NCBI GenBank assembly: GCA_024734495.1
Contig: JALMQS010000187.1
Location: 8,233,055-8,297,054 of the forward strand
Length of the DNA: 64,000 nucleotides
Source of the DNA: Forficula auricularia
Taxonomy: Eukaryota > Arthropoda > Insecta > Dermaptera > Forficulidae
Direction of reading: 5' to 3'
Shown one piece after another: positions 10,792 through 21,473 of the stretch. How positions within the stretch are numbered: the first letter of the stretch is position 1; every line of letters begins with the position of its first letter. Position numbers and translations under genes: made by a program. The notes under the pieces were generated by a model. It had not been told where the DNA came from and did not search any database. It saw only the letters and a list, made by a program, of their open reading frames with translations.

Positions 10792-11816
10792 CTAGCTGCA
10801 AGGCCCGCCTTCGGCGGCCCTCTTGCTAACGGGGGAGCACGACCCCTGGACCCCCAACCCACGTACCTCACCCCATACCCCACTCCAACCAACCACACAC
10901 CCTAACCCCACCCAGCACCTGCCACCCCCCCGCACCATGCACAACCACCGGCCCCACCACACCACCCCACTATGCCTCTGGACTCTCACCTGAACTCCAC
11001 ATAGCACCAACCTCCCGGACACCGCCCCCTCCACCTAAGCACCACCCCACCCCGCACCACTCCACTAAGCATCTGGGCCCCACCTGAGCCCCCCCATTAC
11101 GCCACTGGACCCTCACCTAAACCCGCCACTCCACCCTGCACCCCCGGACCCCACCCCCTCACCTAGTTTTTTCATTTCTACCCTTCTAGTGACCCACAGA
11201 TTATGTCTACAAAATTTGGTTAAGTTGGCTCTAAGGGTAAGAATTTTCATTTTTTGATCTCCCCCCCCTATTTTGAGTGGTTAGTTTTTGCATTTCTAGC
11301 CTTCTAGTGACCCACAGATTAGGTATACAAAATTTGGTTGAGTTTGGTCAAAAAGCAAGAATTTTCATATTTTGACCCCTCCCCCCTTTTTGAGTGGTTT
11401 TTTGGGGAATTTTTTTCAAATAAAAGTTGTCAGAAATCACATCCCCTACAACTTTGCTCATAATAAAATGTGCCGTAGAGTTAATAGTTTAGGACTTATT
11501 TGATAATTTTCATACGTGCCCCCCCCCCCCTAAACTCCCTTTTTGGGGTCAAAATATCAAAACGTTATATAGCTATAAACGTAAGTTAGAATACATCTGA
11601 TACAAATATATAATATGAAATATCATAATAATCGCTTCAGCCGTTTTGACGTGAATCGTGAGCAACTATTCGCGGAAACCACGGAAACATACAGACAGAC
11701 AGGAATTTTGTTGAGGGTGTTTTCGTTCATAACTTTGCTTGAAACGCGTGCAACCAAAATTTGGCGTGATTTGGACCAATGTACAGACAAAACCTTAATT
11801 TTATATATATAATAGA
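10792..11816 (-). mobile_element. Complete non-autonomous Helitron, 1025 bp
   Basis: On the minus strand the element starts TCTATTATATATATAAAA (11816 downward) and ends with a GC hairpin (GGCCGCC-GAA-GGCGGGCC), then TTGCAG and CTAG at 10795-10792. The flanking bases are A before the TC start and T after the CTAG end, as expected for Helitron insertion between A and T. Next to the 3' hairpin lies a C-rich stretch of about 360 bp (plus strand 10830-11160), then two imperfect tandem units with TTTCTA-CCTTCTAGTGACCC, and a unique 5' part. No Rep/helicase is present. The open frame across 10792-11034 is a GC-rich artefact. Confidence 0.85.
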
Positions 11817-12309
11817 TTGAGCGCCGCCTACTTAATCATAGGGTATGCATTCGAATGGAACGTTTTGATGTGCTGATTGCATCGACAGGCGCTAAATCTT
11901 GAATCTCACATTATACCTATATGGTGATATAATTATATAAATGTATTAATTATTTATTAAATGCATTAAGCAATTTCGATGCAGGTCTGAACTGGTCTAG
12001 CCTCCTCCCCCCTCCGCGACCCTCTCCACTCCCGCTTGACCGTCCACGCCAAATGAAGATTGTATGCGCTTCCGACTCGATATCTGTCTTAAATACTGAC
12101 TATATATATCTAATATCTTGTTTAAAAAGCGCAATCAAAACAATTCTCGTTAATGTATTAATTATTCTTTGATATATTAATGAGTAAACTATAAATTTAT
12201 TTAAATACTGACGCTCTAAATAATTTCATTCCTTCGTGCAATAAAATTTAGTTTTACTATTCAAGCGTTATTTATTTGAATTTGTTATTGAAAGAGCAGA
12301 CCATTGACT
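11817..12309. other. No gene seen
   Basis: AT-rich, with a short pyrimidine-rich patch near 12000-12050 similar in composition to the Helitron C-rich domain but without its termini. Confidence 0.4.
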
Positions 12310-12849
12310 GAATAATTTTTAGAAAAAAAAACAGACTTCAAAAAAATTAAATGGAACAAATAAAATAATAAGAACTCAAAAATAAAATAAAATGCACTAA
12401 AAGGTATAAAATAATTAGCTAATTTAGTTACAACTAAACGACGAAATGTTTACATGAAATCACTTTTTGAAGTCGGTGCTAAAGAAACTATATAAGCGAG
12501 CTTACCCGCCAAATTCTTTCTTCTTCTTTTCACGATGGAGGGGCCAACCCAGGCCTTTAGGGGTTGCACCTTTTGGTGTAACTCCTTCTCTCATCATTAT
12601 CATAAATAAATAAAAAAAAAAAACGTACTATGTAAGATCCGTCGAGTGCGATTCATAAAATGTTTGGTAAAAATTGGTAGCGATTTCAAACAGTGGTTTC
12701 ATGTAAAAATTTCGCCGTTTGGTTGTAACTAAATTAGATAATTATTTTATACCTTTTAGTGCATTTTATTCGATTTTTTGAGTTTTTATTATTTTATTTG
12801 TTGAATTTAATTTTTTTGAAGTCGGTTTTAATTTTTTCTAAAAATTATT
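12310..12849. mobile_element. GACTTC-ended foldback MITE, copy 3, interrupted
   Basis: The arms carry the same landmarks as the copies at 8898 and 9551 (TTTTTGAAGTCGGTGCTAAAG; TTTTGAAGTCGGTTTTAATT). The spacer is split by a foreign segment at about 12513-12623: in copy 1 the bases CCCGCCAA and ACGTACTA are adjacent, here they flank the insert. Confidence 0.75.
12513..12623 (-). mobile_element. GAA-tailed retroelement fragment nested in foldback MITE
   Basis: About 110 bp. Read on the minus strand it starts T-rich, contains GGCCTGGGTTGGCCCCTCC and ends GTGAAAAGAAGAAGAAAG, a GAA-rich tail like those at 3237-3287 and near 53311. It carries the pair GGTGCAACC / GGTGTAACTCC in inverted configuration. 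Its target duplication is ambiguous because both edges are A/T-rich. Confidence 0.5.
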
Positions 12850-12951
12850 TATATTTTTTTTGCAACGAAATTTTTCTCTGGAGGAGACGGACTGGTAGAA
12901 ACTTTAATTTAATGTAATGGAAGGCAGCAGGAGGTAGTGAGGAAAGAAATA

Positions 12952-13305
12952 ATTATGAAAACAGCAAATTAAATATGAAATCAACAAGGTAAGTATGTAA
13001 ACAGCGAGTTAATTAGGCAAACGAGGAGTTAAGTAAGAAAACTGTGAGTTTAAATAACTATTTGAACTGTAATTAAGTATTAGAACTGTGGTTGAGTATT
13101 TGAGCCGTGGTTAAGTATTTGTACAGTAGTTAAGTGTTTGAACCGTAGTTAAGTAAAAAAGCTCATTAAATATGAAATCAACAATGTAAACCGGGGAGTT
13201 AAGTATGAAAGCGGAGAGTTAATCAGGAAATCGAGGAGTTAAGTAAGAAAACTGAGAGTTAAGTATTTAAACCGTGATTTAAGTATGAAAACAGCTGAGG
13301 AAGTT
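12952..13305 (+). repeat. 20-bp minisatellite, about 17 degenerate units
   Basis: Tandem units close to GAGTTAAGTATGAAAACCGT (20 bp), with variants such as GGTTAAGTATTTGAACCGTG. The divergence among units suggests age. No other copy was seen in the window. Confidence 0.75.
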
Positions 13306-13689
13306 TTCGGACATAAGGTTGTCCGACTCGCACTTAGCCGGCTTATTATTTATATATTTATTTTCATAATTTTGATCACGGAAGGTAAAAATTTGCAAAG
13401 TTAAACTTCTATAAAAATGTATTGAAAAATTGTTAAATTGTTATAAATTATCGTATAAGCTCCAAAACGAAAAACTTCCAAAAATTTAGAAAGATCATCA
13501 CACATTAGCTAATTTTTCAGAAAAGAAATTTTCCTTCCAATATAATATTCATAATGATTAAGAATTTATTTTTATAAAATTTATTTAATAAATAATTAAA
13601 CATAAATGATCATTAATGTAAAGATTTAAGCATCTTTTTGAGTTTCTTTTTGAAAAAAGATGGAATTTTTCAAAAATCAGCCAATGGGT

Positions 13690-13828
13690 CTTAAGGGTTT
13701 GGCTAACAGCCCAGCAAGCTGATTAGCGCTTGGGTTCGATTCCCAAGGGGACGAAACCCTCTGATATGCAATGTAAAAATATTTCTACTAAAATCTTTGA
13801 TTTGTTCCTAAATAAAAATAAATAAATG
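13690..13828 (+). mobile_element. tRNA-derived SINE-like element
   Basis: A perfect T-arm (TTGGG-TTCGATT-CCCAA) holds a consensus pol III B box at about 13732-13744. It is preceded by an A-box-like stretch (CAGCCCAGCAAGCTGATTAGC), broken into a degenerate form, and followed by an AT-rich body and an AAATAAATAAATG-type tail. The cloverleaf cannot be completed: the acceptor strand does not follow the T-arm directly. It is therefore not a functional tRNA gene. Confidence 0.4.
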
Positions 13829-14064
13829 ATCATGTTGACAATGGTGAGACTCAAGATAATACCTTGCATGCATCTAATAAGAAAAGATTCGTGTGAATGA
13901 ATCACAAAATGATAAAATATAAAATTCAATTTATAATAGCGGAATTCTTTCGAAACGTTAGCGGGTTTTAAATGAACGTTTTAAGATTGTTTTTTAATAA
14001 AAGATTTTTTATTATAATTTCGATTCTTTGCTCATATGAATTTGAGATTTCCGCTATTTTATCA

Positions 14065-14190
14065 TTGATCATATCATCAGAACTTGACCAAATTAATATG
14101 ATGCCAATCGGAAACTATACTGAACCCAATGAAAAAAAATCATCAAAATCGGTTGACAATTGGCGAAGAAATCGAGTAACATGGATACAA
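14065..14190. repeat. Dispersed transposon fragment
   Basis: Shares ATCATATCATCAGAACTTGA and neighbouring text with 9898-9940, and its second half with about 10345-10430. The three places share ancestry; the full element is not present. Confidence 0.5.
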
Positions 14191-14196
14191 AAAAAA

Positions 14197-14620
14197 AATT
14201 ATAATTTCTTATATCTTTATAAAAATACTCTAGTAGAAATAAGTATAATCCTTTCGAAATTCAAATATTTATTTTCTAAAAAATTTGGAAAAATGATGAT
14301 AAGAGAGGGGGGGGGGGCCATTATCAACTTTCACCTGAAATTTAAGGGTACAAAAAGAAACATTTTTCGAGTTTCTTTGACGAAATTATAATTTCTTATA
14401 TTTATATAAAATACTCTACTAGAAATAAGTATAATCCATTCGAAATTCAAATATTTATTTTCTAATAAATTTGGTAAAAATGATGATAAGGGGGGGACCA
14501 TTATCAACTTTCACCGAAAATTTAAGGGTACAAAAAGAAACTTTTTTCGAGGTTTCTTAGACGAGAATTATAATTTCTTATATCTTTATAAATTACTCTA
14601 CTAGAAATAAGTATACCTGC
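14197..14620 (+). repeat. Tandem repeat, about 187-bp unit, 2.3 copies
   Basis: Units begin near 14197, 14385 and 14568 with ATAATTTCTTATAT and include a G-run (11 G in the first, 7 in the second) followed by ACCATTATCAACTTTCACC or its close variant. The G-run length differs between units, which suggests slippage. Confidence 0.7.
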
Positions 14621-15384
14621 TCGCTTCTGAATTGCATTTAAGGTATAAGATTTTTTTTACACGAGTTAATAAGAATAAAAAATATTTTTATTAATAACAA
14701 TTTTCATTTTTTAAAATAGGACTAAGTACTTACATACTAGTTAAAAATTTACTGTTATTGAAATAACCGAGGGAAATATGGATGTGACTAGAGATAATGA
14801 TAATCTTAATGCTGTCCTGTTTTCCGGCGCTATTAACTTTCTTGGCATAATTCATTTTCAATTAATATAAACGTAATAATCAAATAATTAATTAAGGAAT
14901 TACACATATTATGATTTATTATTTTCATTTTAATCAGAATTCTCTATTCATTTGAAACTTTTGTTAATGTATAATAGAATCGCTTTAATTTTGACAAGAA
15001 TTTCTGAAGTTTTGATAATGATCTTTATTCATTTAAAGAGCAGAGAAAATTAAAATTTGGAGAGACAGAATTTTTGACTGGAAGAGCCCGCAATAACGAA
15101 AAGGCATATAAAAGACGATCTCGGAGCAATGGAAGCCATTTCAAGAACTTAATCGAGCTATGCCCTTAACTTGAGGTGGCATGATTGTCATTCCTAAATT
15201 AAAAGTCTACTAAAAATAAAAATGTTTATCTTAAAGTTTTGACCTTCTAATCAAAATGACATCAATGAAATCACAGTGCTTGGTTTTCATTCCGTCATTA
15301 AATCTAATGTTATTTTAATATTTATTCAATAATTTATAATTATCTACTTTTTCATCTAAATTTAATAATTTAACTGCAATGAGT
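14621..15384. other. No gene seen
   Basis: AT-rich; no repeat partner or coding frame recognised. Confidence 0.4.
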
Positions 15385-16500
15385 GTGGCCCAACATAAAA
15401 TCATAAACTACCTTAAAACATTAAGATTTATATGTAGAGATATGATTTATTCTCTTTTTCGAAATATGAATGTACATTTGTACCGGGTGATTCAATAAGG
15501 GTGACGAGGTACCGTATCTCAGGAACTAATAATCGTAGAAGTTTGGGAAAAAATCCTTCACAGGAAATCGGCCAAGAAAAATTGCTGAAAATATTTTTTT
15601 AAGTTCATACGTCCACCGCTAGGTGGCTAAATAGCTTCGATCGTTAAATGAAAATAAGAACAAAGTTTTAAACTGTTTTTTATTTGTCCATAACTACGAA
15701 GCTTAAAAAAAAATTGAAAATTCAATTATGTACCTATTTTGTTTCTTTAATAAATTCGTTAATAAAATATTCTTTAAGCAATAACTGTTAAACGAATGAA
15801 GATATCGACATGCGGTTTGAACATATTTTGTTGCAAATTTTATCTACTTTCTGAATCTAATAAAATAATTATACAGTTCTATTTAAGATTTCGGAGCAAA
15901 ATTAATAAAACGGTTAACTTTATAAAACACGCCCCTTAGCGAGGGCGGCAAGAACTAGAATGGCATGGATGGTTTTTTATTTTATTCACCAAACCTTCCT
16001 TTCTTGAACCAGACCTTGTTAACAAAATTCCGTTAAGTCAAACTTAAGTTATAGACACTAGAGTCCATAAAAGTTTAGTTATCCCCTCCCGCCTTTATTT
16101 TACGTCCTACAATAAAAAGTCATTTATCAAAAAGATGGACTATTATGGTGGCATTAACGTGAGAGTATTCATTTCTAAACTTATATTGGAAAATTTTTGA
16201 GAAAATTGCATTTTTTATACGATCGAAGCTATTTAGCCACCTAGCGGTGGACGTATGAACTTAAAAAATATTTCCAGCAATTTTTCTTGGTCGATTTCCT
16301 CTGAAGGATTTTTTCCCAAACTTCTACGATTATTAGTTCCTGAGATACGGTACCTCGTCACCCTTATTGAATCACCCGGTACAATACGTGAAGCTTTTTT
16401 CAAGAATAAATTTCACTAAAAGCAAAATTATAAGCTCAACTATATAAGATAAAAAAAATTACTGAAGTTTCGAATATTTAAAAATACTTCTTCTTCTCAT
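15385..16500. mobile_element. hAT-like element, left-truncated, split by a foldback insertion
   Basis: 15390-15445 (GTGGCCCAAC, CCTTAAAACATTAAGATTTATATG-like text) matches the left part of the element at 16800-17457. 16382-16440 (GAAGCTTTTTTCAAGA and onward) matches its right part near 17262-17310. The two halves are separated exactly by the foldback element at 15483-16379. Confidence 0.65.
15483..16379. mobile_element. Giant foldback element, copy 1 (897 bp, asymmetric arms)
   Basis: The ends are CCGGGTGATTCAATAAGGGT and its inverse, flanked by TA on both sides (15481-15482, 16380-16381). The right arm is complete (about 15778-16379) and the left arm is shortened to about 168 bp, so this is an internally deleted relative of the copy at 25549-26849. 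No open frame resembles a transposase. The TA target suggests mobilisation by a Tc1/mariner-type enzyme. Confidence 0.85.
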
Positions 16501-16799
16501 ATTTTCATTTATCTAAGATATTTATTATTTCAATAATTTATATGCTACGACACTAGCCAAGTCTATAGTTATCATTATATTAAGGTAGAAGGAAACAAAA
16601 GGAATTGGGGTTTTCTAGAACAATCACAATTAATTGATAATTTCTCTCCTGTGATTAAAACTTGTCAAGACTTGTCTTTTAGATCTTTGCACGTTCTTAC
16701 ATGTCAATAGATAATGGATAGTCAGGATTATATTCGTGACCCTTTTAAAAAATAAATGATCAATCCTCATATTCTTCTTGAATCCCTTTCGATTTAAAC

Positions 16800-17457
16800 C
16801 AGGGCTGTCCAACCCGTGGCCCAATATGAAGTCATAAAATTCCTTAAAACATTGAGATTTATATGTAGATACTTGAAAACACACAACAATTTGGCCTGAT
16901 AATTTTTTTCTCTAAAATAAGAAATCCTGAAAATATACTGTGAAGTTTTCGAAAAATAAAAGTGCTGATTTTAATACTAATTCTACCTGGAACTAGATTT
17001 CAAGATTTCCGAAAAAATTTATCAACATTTTGGTCTATTTTCGACTCCACTTTCATTAGAAATAAATTTTCTACTTGCAAACTTTCTAGATTGAATGTTC
17101 TACAACAACAATTAGATACCGATCTGAAAAAAAATTGAATATTGTCTCTTTATTAGAAATTTATATATCAATTATCTAGCCAGGAAAAATATATAAACAA
17201 ATACTAATACATAATATATAACACTTTTTGTAAGTATGTACGTATGTATTTACATATACGAGAAGCTATTTTCAAGTATAAAATTTACGTAAAAGTCACT
17301 ATGAGCTAAAAACATAATAAAGTTCTTATTTCTACATTATTAATTATCTTTTTTGAATAACACATATCAATAGAATTATAATATTTTATCTGCCGCCCGA
17401 AACATTTGTTTTTTCTTCAAACGTGGCCCGTATAAGCCAAAAAGTTGGGCACCCCTT
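16800..17457. mobile_element. Non-autonomous hAT-like transposon, 658 bp
   Basis: The left end CAGGGCTGTCCAACCCGTGG and the right end (reverse complement AAGGGGTGCCCAACTTTTTG) are typical hAT termini. The flanking octamers ATTTAAAC and CTTTAAAT share their six central bases, a decayed 8-bp target duplication. Both subterminal parts contain GTGGCCC or its relative. No transposase is present. The same element is the host of the insertion at 15483. Confidence 0.75.
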
Positions 17458-17985
17458 CTTTAAATAATAGACCAAAATTACTAAATTACCGAAAGTACCT
17501 AATCTTGAAATGATTTCCACTTTTGCTAAAATTTTCAAAATATTAAGCAAAAATAAAATTTTAATAATTAATATAGCCTCATATAGAAACATCATTACAT
17601 TGACAGAAGGCTAAAAGCAATATATGCACTTAGTGGGGGAATGACTAGTTCGGTTTCTTTATCCTGGCGACCCGCTTTCCGCTGCTCTAGACTGCTTGAA
17701 TAAGTTGTCTAACTTCCAGGCGCTGCCGTAAATTGGATGTATTTAGACGCAGTGAGAATCAATTAAACCAGTAATTTCCGATCGAAATGCTTGAGCTGAG
17801 AGGTGTCCGGAAACAGAACTTTCAATCATTTTATAGAGATATTACATATCTTATTTTTCATATTCAAGACAAGGAGGATTGCTTATTCGAGGGAGGAGGT
17901 AAGTAAAAGAAAGGGGAAGACATAATTTAATTTTAGAAATTTTAGGGTTCATTTATTCACAAAAATTAAAAAATAGAGTAATTTC
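17458..17985. other. No gene seen
   Basis: Plain AT-rich sequence with a slightly GC-richer patch at 17640-17720; nothing recognised. Confidence 0.4.
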
Positions 17986-18240
17986 AGTTAATTAACATTA
18001 TTTATTTCATAGATTTACTAGACAGTTTCGGTCCCCACTGGTAGACCATCTTCAGTAGTACTGGAAAAAAGACATTTTATAAAAAATTTCTAATATATAA
18101 AATGTTTCGTTTTTCCAGTCCTACTGAAGATGATCTTCGAGTAGTGACCGAAACTGTCTGACAAATCTGTGAAATAAATAGTGTTAACTAATTGAAATTA
18201 CTCTATTTGTTTAATTTGTGCGACTAAATAAACCCTAAAA
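17986..18240. mobile_element. Palindromic element with hammerhead-like core
   Basis: The arms run about 17986-18075 and 18107-18240. On the minus strand the left arm gives CTGAAGA (18055-18049), an extra T, a 4-bp stem GGTC/GACC around a 10-base loop, and GAAA (18029-18026). Then come CTGTC and TAGTA; TACTA stands immediately upstream, so a perfect 5-bp stem I is possible. The right arm on the plus strand has CTGAAGA at 18124-18130 and GAAA at 18150-18153 with a weakened stem. This is the best-preserved hammerhead-type fold in the window. Confidence 0.6.
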
Positions 18241-18269
18241 TTTATAAAATGTAATCCTACACAAGTCAC

Positions 18270-18870
18270 TTAAGGGGTTCAGGATAGCTTATCTATCGAG
18301 TTGATCTTCAGAAAAAATATTTTGTATTTCTGCAGAGTGACAACGTCTGCCTACTAAATTTTTTAATTAAACAATTGATAATAATGAGGTTAATTTCGAA
18401 TAAAAATCTTTGTTTTGATAACAATTAATAAAAATAATATTGAGATGTATTTTTACCCATTATAAAAACATTTTTTAAACACAAAAACGATTTCAAAAAA
18501 TAGAATTAGAATTCTACTGCTAGTGCTTTTTGTTATATTTCTGTTTTACATTTATGAATAACTAATTAACTAGACTGTCAAATCTATTGAAAAATGTATC
18601 ATTCGATTCATAAAAGTTGAATTATTGATCTGTATAAATTTGTTGAAAATTTTATAATTTGTATAGAAGTTATAGTCCTTTTAAAAGCTCGGTCCATTTA
18701 CTTCCATGTTAAAAGAACAATTTTCAATAATTTATTTCTCGGTAATGAGACAGACGATAAACTACAAATTTCGGGATAAAATATTTAATACATCAATGAT
18801 TCGATGGTAAAAATTTGAGAATTTTCTTATAAAAATGATAAACAGTCCCGAACGCCCTTAAGTTTTGAAA
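18270..18870 (+). repeat. Dispersed repeat, copy A (about 600 bp)
   Basis: Direct-orientation partner of 61900-62450: shared TTTGTATTTCTGCAGAG, TCAAATCTATTGAAAAATGT and AGCTCGGTCCATTTACTTCC in the same order, with several indels. It ends with AACAGTCCCGA in both. No coding frame. It is probably a transposon of unknown class. Confidence 0.75.
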
Positions 18871-19299
18871 GAATCTTATCAAAAACACATACCGACAGAT
18901 GTTAAGTTATAATGTATATTAAAAAATATATGATGTGGGACTTTTAGAATTGTGAAAGAGTTATTAGCATGGAAAAGATAGGATTAGATACGCTTGGTGC
19001 ATCAAACTAGTCTTACGAATGGATGATAATTTAATTTTTATACATTGATTAATATATTGTTTAAAGGGCGTGAGCTCTAAACAGCTGTCCCTGCCCCCCC
19101 CCTTAGGCTGAAAACATAATGGAGTAAAATGACGAGGAAAAAGTGAATTAAACAAAGTTGGTATGTAATGGAGTGTATGTATAAAAATGTTAAATATTAA
19201 TCTATAGTTTATTAAAAAATAACCATTGATTATTTCTTATTCCTTATTGTTCTGTATTTTTTTTAAGCAAAAATTCAATATTTTTACTTTACCATACAG
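18871..19299. other. No gene seen
   Basis: AT-rich with a C-run at 19096-19104; nothing recognised. Confidence 0.4.
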
Positions 19300-19650
19300 G
19301 GTATGGTCAAGTATTGTAATCGTGAATGAAAAAGGTGGTTTTTTTCCTTCTTTTTTCGAAATATCTCAAAAACGGCTGAAACTATTTTGATTAGAAAAAT
19401 TGAGCGAAACCATGGCATTTCGCTCTACAAAAAAGCTATAATAAGTGAACATCGAAAAATTATATTTTTCGAGATAATAATTGTTTTGTCAAAATGTCTG
19501 TTAGTCTTTCCGTCCGTCCGTAGTCTGTGCGTTATCAAATTTTTGTGGACGAGCTAGCTCAAAAACTAGTGTGAATATCGAAATCAAATTTCACAGGTAG
19601 TTTTAGTCCATTGAGATTAAGAGCTGATTAGATTTTGGTGCATATCGACC
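19300..19650 (+). repeat. Dispersed repeat related to 4960-5165 and 9276-9550
   Basis: Starts near TATGGTCAAGTATTGTAATC, continues with AAATATCTCAAAAACGGC and ends with the GGACGAGCTAGCTCAAAAAC text shared with 9478. It joins directly to the G-rich tandem array at 19660. Confidence 0.65.
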
Positions 19651-19654
19651 CAAA

Positions 19655-20015
19655 ATTATGGCGGGTGGAGGGGGGTTAAAAATTAAAAATATAGGCTCTT
19701 GTACCAAACTCAACCAAATTTTGTATACATAGTGAGTGGGACCCGAGAAGTCTAAAAATGCAAAAACTAACGCCAAAGGTGGGAGGGGGGTCAAAAATTG
19801 AAAATCTTGGCCATTTACCAAACTCAACCAAATTTTGTATACATAATCAGTGAGACCCCAGAAGTCTAAAATTGCAAAAACTAACCGCCCAAAATGGGGG
19901 GGGGGGTCAAAAAATGAAAATCTAGGCTCTTGTACCAAACTCAACCAAATTTTGTATACATAATCAGTGGGCCCCCATGAGTCTAAAAATGCAAAAACTA
20001 ACCCCCCCCCCTACA
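19655..20015 (-). repeat. G-rich tandem array, about 115-bp unit, three units (Helitron interior)
   Basis: Each unit has CCAAACTCAACCAAATTTTG, TATACATA and GTCTAAAA-TGCAAAAACTAAC, and ends in a G-run. Reversed, the same unit forms the tandem part of the Helitron at 11170-11400, so this is a Helitron interior without its termini. The long open frame here on the minus strand is repeat-driven, not a gene. Confidence 0.7.
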
Positions 20016-20509
20016 TGATTATAAATAATTTTATTAAATATAAGTGAGGGGGCCAGGTTGTATGGTAAAGTCAAGTGGATGGCCACATCAGAACACGTCA
20101 GCTTATTTAATTAGACTATCAATTGATAATTCATGCTCGTCGCTGTTTTATCTTGACATGGCAGTTTTATTCTTAGGTAGCCCATAAAAATACAAGAAAG
20201 ATAATTTCTTTTAAAAATGCCTCCAAAAAATCCAATAAAAATAAATAAAGAAATTTCTAACCGATTAGATATCGTGAATATATTACTAAAAAAAACTCTA
20301 TCTACTTGAATAGCTCAATTCTGTTTAGATTTCTTAAGTCTAATGGAAATCAAAATATTTTTCTTAAGTAGGTGTATTTATTAAGAATAAAAGTTTATTC
20401 CAGTGAAATTAAATTATATTTTACGTAAATTTTTTTACTATATGTGTTATTTTCTTTTTCAAATCATTTTTTCACAGTTAGTATTAAAATAAAATATATT
20501 ATAAGTTTT
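20016..20509. other. No gene seen
   Basis: AT-rich. It shares only the short GGCCACATCAG with 2279; not interpretable. Confidence 0.35.
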
Positions 20510-21428
20510 TAACTTCAAATTCGGACTCTTCCATATCAAATTCAGGATTTTAAAATCAAATGCGGACTTTTCCATATCAAATTCAGGATTTTAAAACTCA
20601 AAATCAGACTCTTTCTAATCAAATTCAAAATTTCTATAACACCTTGCATATTTTACAAATTAAATTATAGCTTTATATCTGAAAACGTTTTCTGAGAGTA
20701 CAAAATGCTAATCTAGAAAGGTGTTAGTTAATGAGCTGAATATTGGTACCCAAATATCTTAGAATTCTCCAAATTCTAACTTTTTACCTGAAAACGTTTC
20801 CTGAGAGTTTAAATTAAAGTACCTGGCTACCGAGCGATGCTCGGTAACTTTTTGCTTCAATTAATAGCTATAAATTAATCCCCGAAACCCCCCGGACCCC
20901 CACCACTCCACCCCACCCTACCCCACCCCGAAACCCCGTACCCCCCCGGACTCCCACCCACTCAACCCACCTCCTGCACCCCCACATCTAGCCCCCACCC
21001 CTGCACCCCCACGCACCCAATTTTTGCATTTCTAGCCTTCAGTGGCCCACAGATTATGTATATATAGGTATATAAATAAATACGGTATAATTTTTTTTTT
21101 AAATTAAATAACAATTTTTGAGATCATCAATTAAATTATCAAATTAATATTTGTGGGATTTAAAACTCGATTTTTAATCAATTAAATTTTTTTTAATTTT
21201 ATTGAACCAATTATTTTACATGAATTAATGTATACATTGTATTTGATCTTCGACTTCGGAGATTACTTCCCCACCATTGACGGTCCTTGATCTTCTTGAG
21301 CTTGCCAATCTATTTGTTCAACTGTTTATTAATAAATTCTGAATTTGATTTGAAAAAGTCTGATTTTGATATTTAAAATCCTGAATTTGAAATGGAAAAG
21401 TCCGAATTTGAAGTTAAAAACCTATATA
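20510..21428. repeat. Inverted-repeat-bounded region with a Helitron 3' part inside
   Basis: A segment of about 90 bp at 20512-20600 (CTTCAAATTCGGACT, ATCAAATTCAGGATTTTAAA) recurs inverted at 21338-21425. The left arm itself contains an internal duplication of about 41 bp. Between the arms lies the Helitron end at 20818-21065 plus unassigned AT-rich DNA. Confidence 0.6.
20818..21065 (-). mobile_element. Truncated Helitron 3' part
   Basis: On the minus strand a CA-poor G-rich domain (plus strand C-rich, 20880-21015) leads to AAAAAGTTACCGAGC and the hairpin at 20845-20829. The same order (repeat unit with TTTCTAGCCTTC, then C-rich DNA, then hairpin) is seen in the complete Helitron at 10792-11816. 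The 5' part is missing. Confidence 0.55.
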
Positions 21429-21473
21429 TATGGTATATAGTATGACATGGGCATAGTGAGGTTTATAAATATT

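Noticed and set aside
10792..11034. 80-codon minus-strand open frame, Gly/Val/Trp-rich
   Set aside because: It lies in the C-rich domain of the Helitron; composition alone keeps stops out, and the residues are codon artefacts of GGG/GTG/TGG.
13690..13770. Functional tRNA gene
   Set aside because: Only the T-arm and B box are good; the D-arm and anticodon arm cannot be folded and the acceptor stem is misplaced.
13972..14391. 139-codon plus-strand open frame
   Set aside because: Runs across a transposon fragment and a tandem repeat with a G-run; no domain, and the frame is not kept in the second repeat unit.
19603..19944. 113-codon minus-strand open frame with repeated FxDPPP-type segments
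   Set aside because: It follows the 115-bp tandem array; the protein repeat mirrors the DNA repeat.
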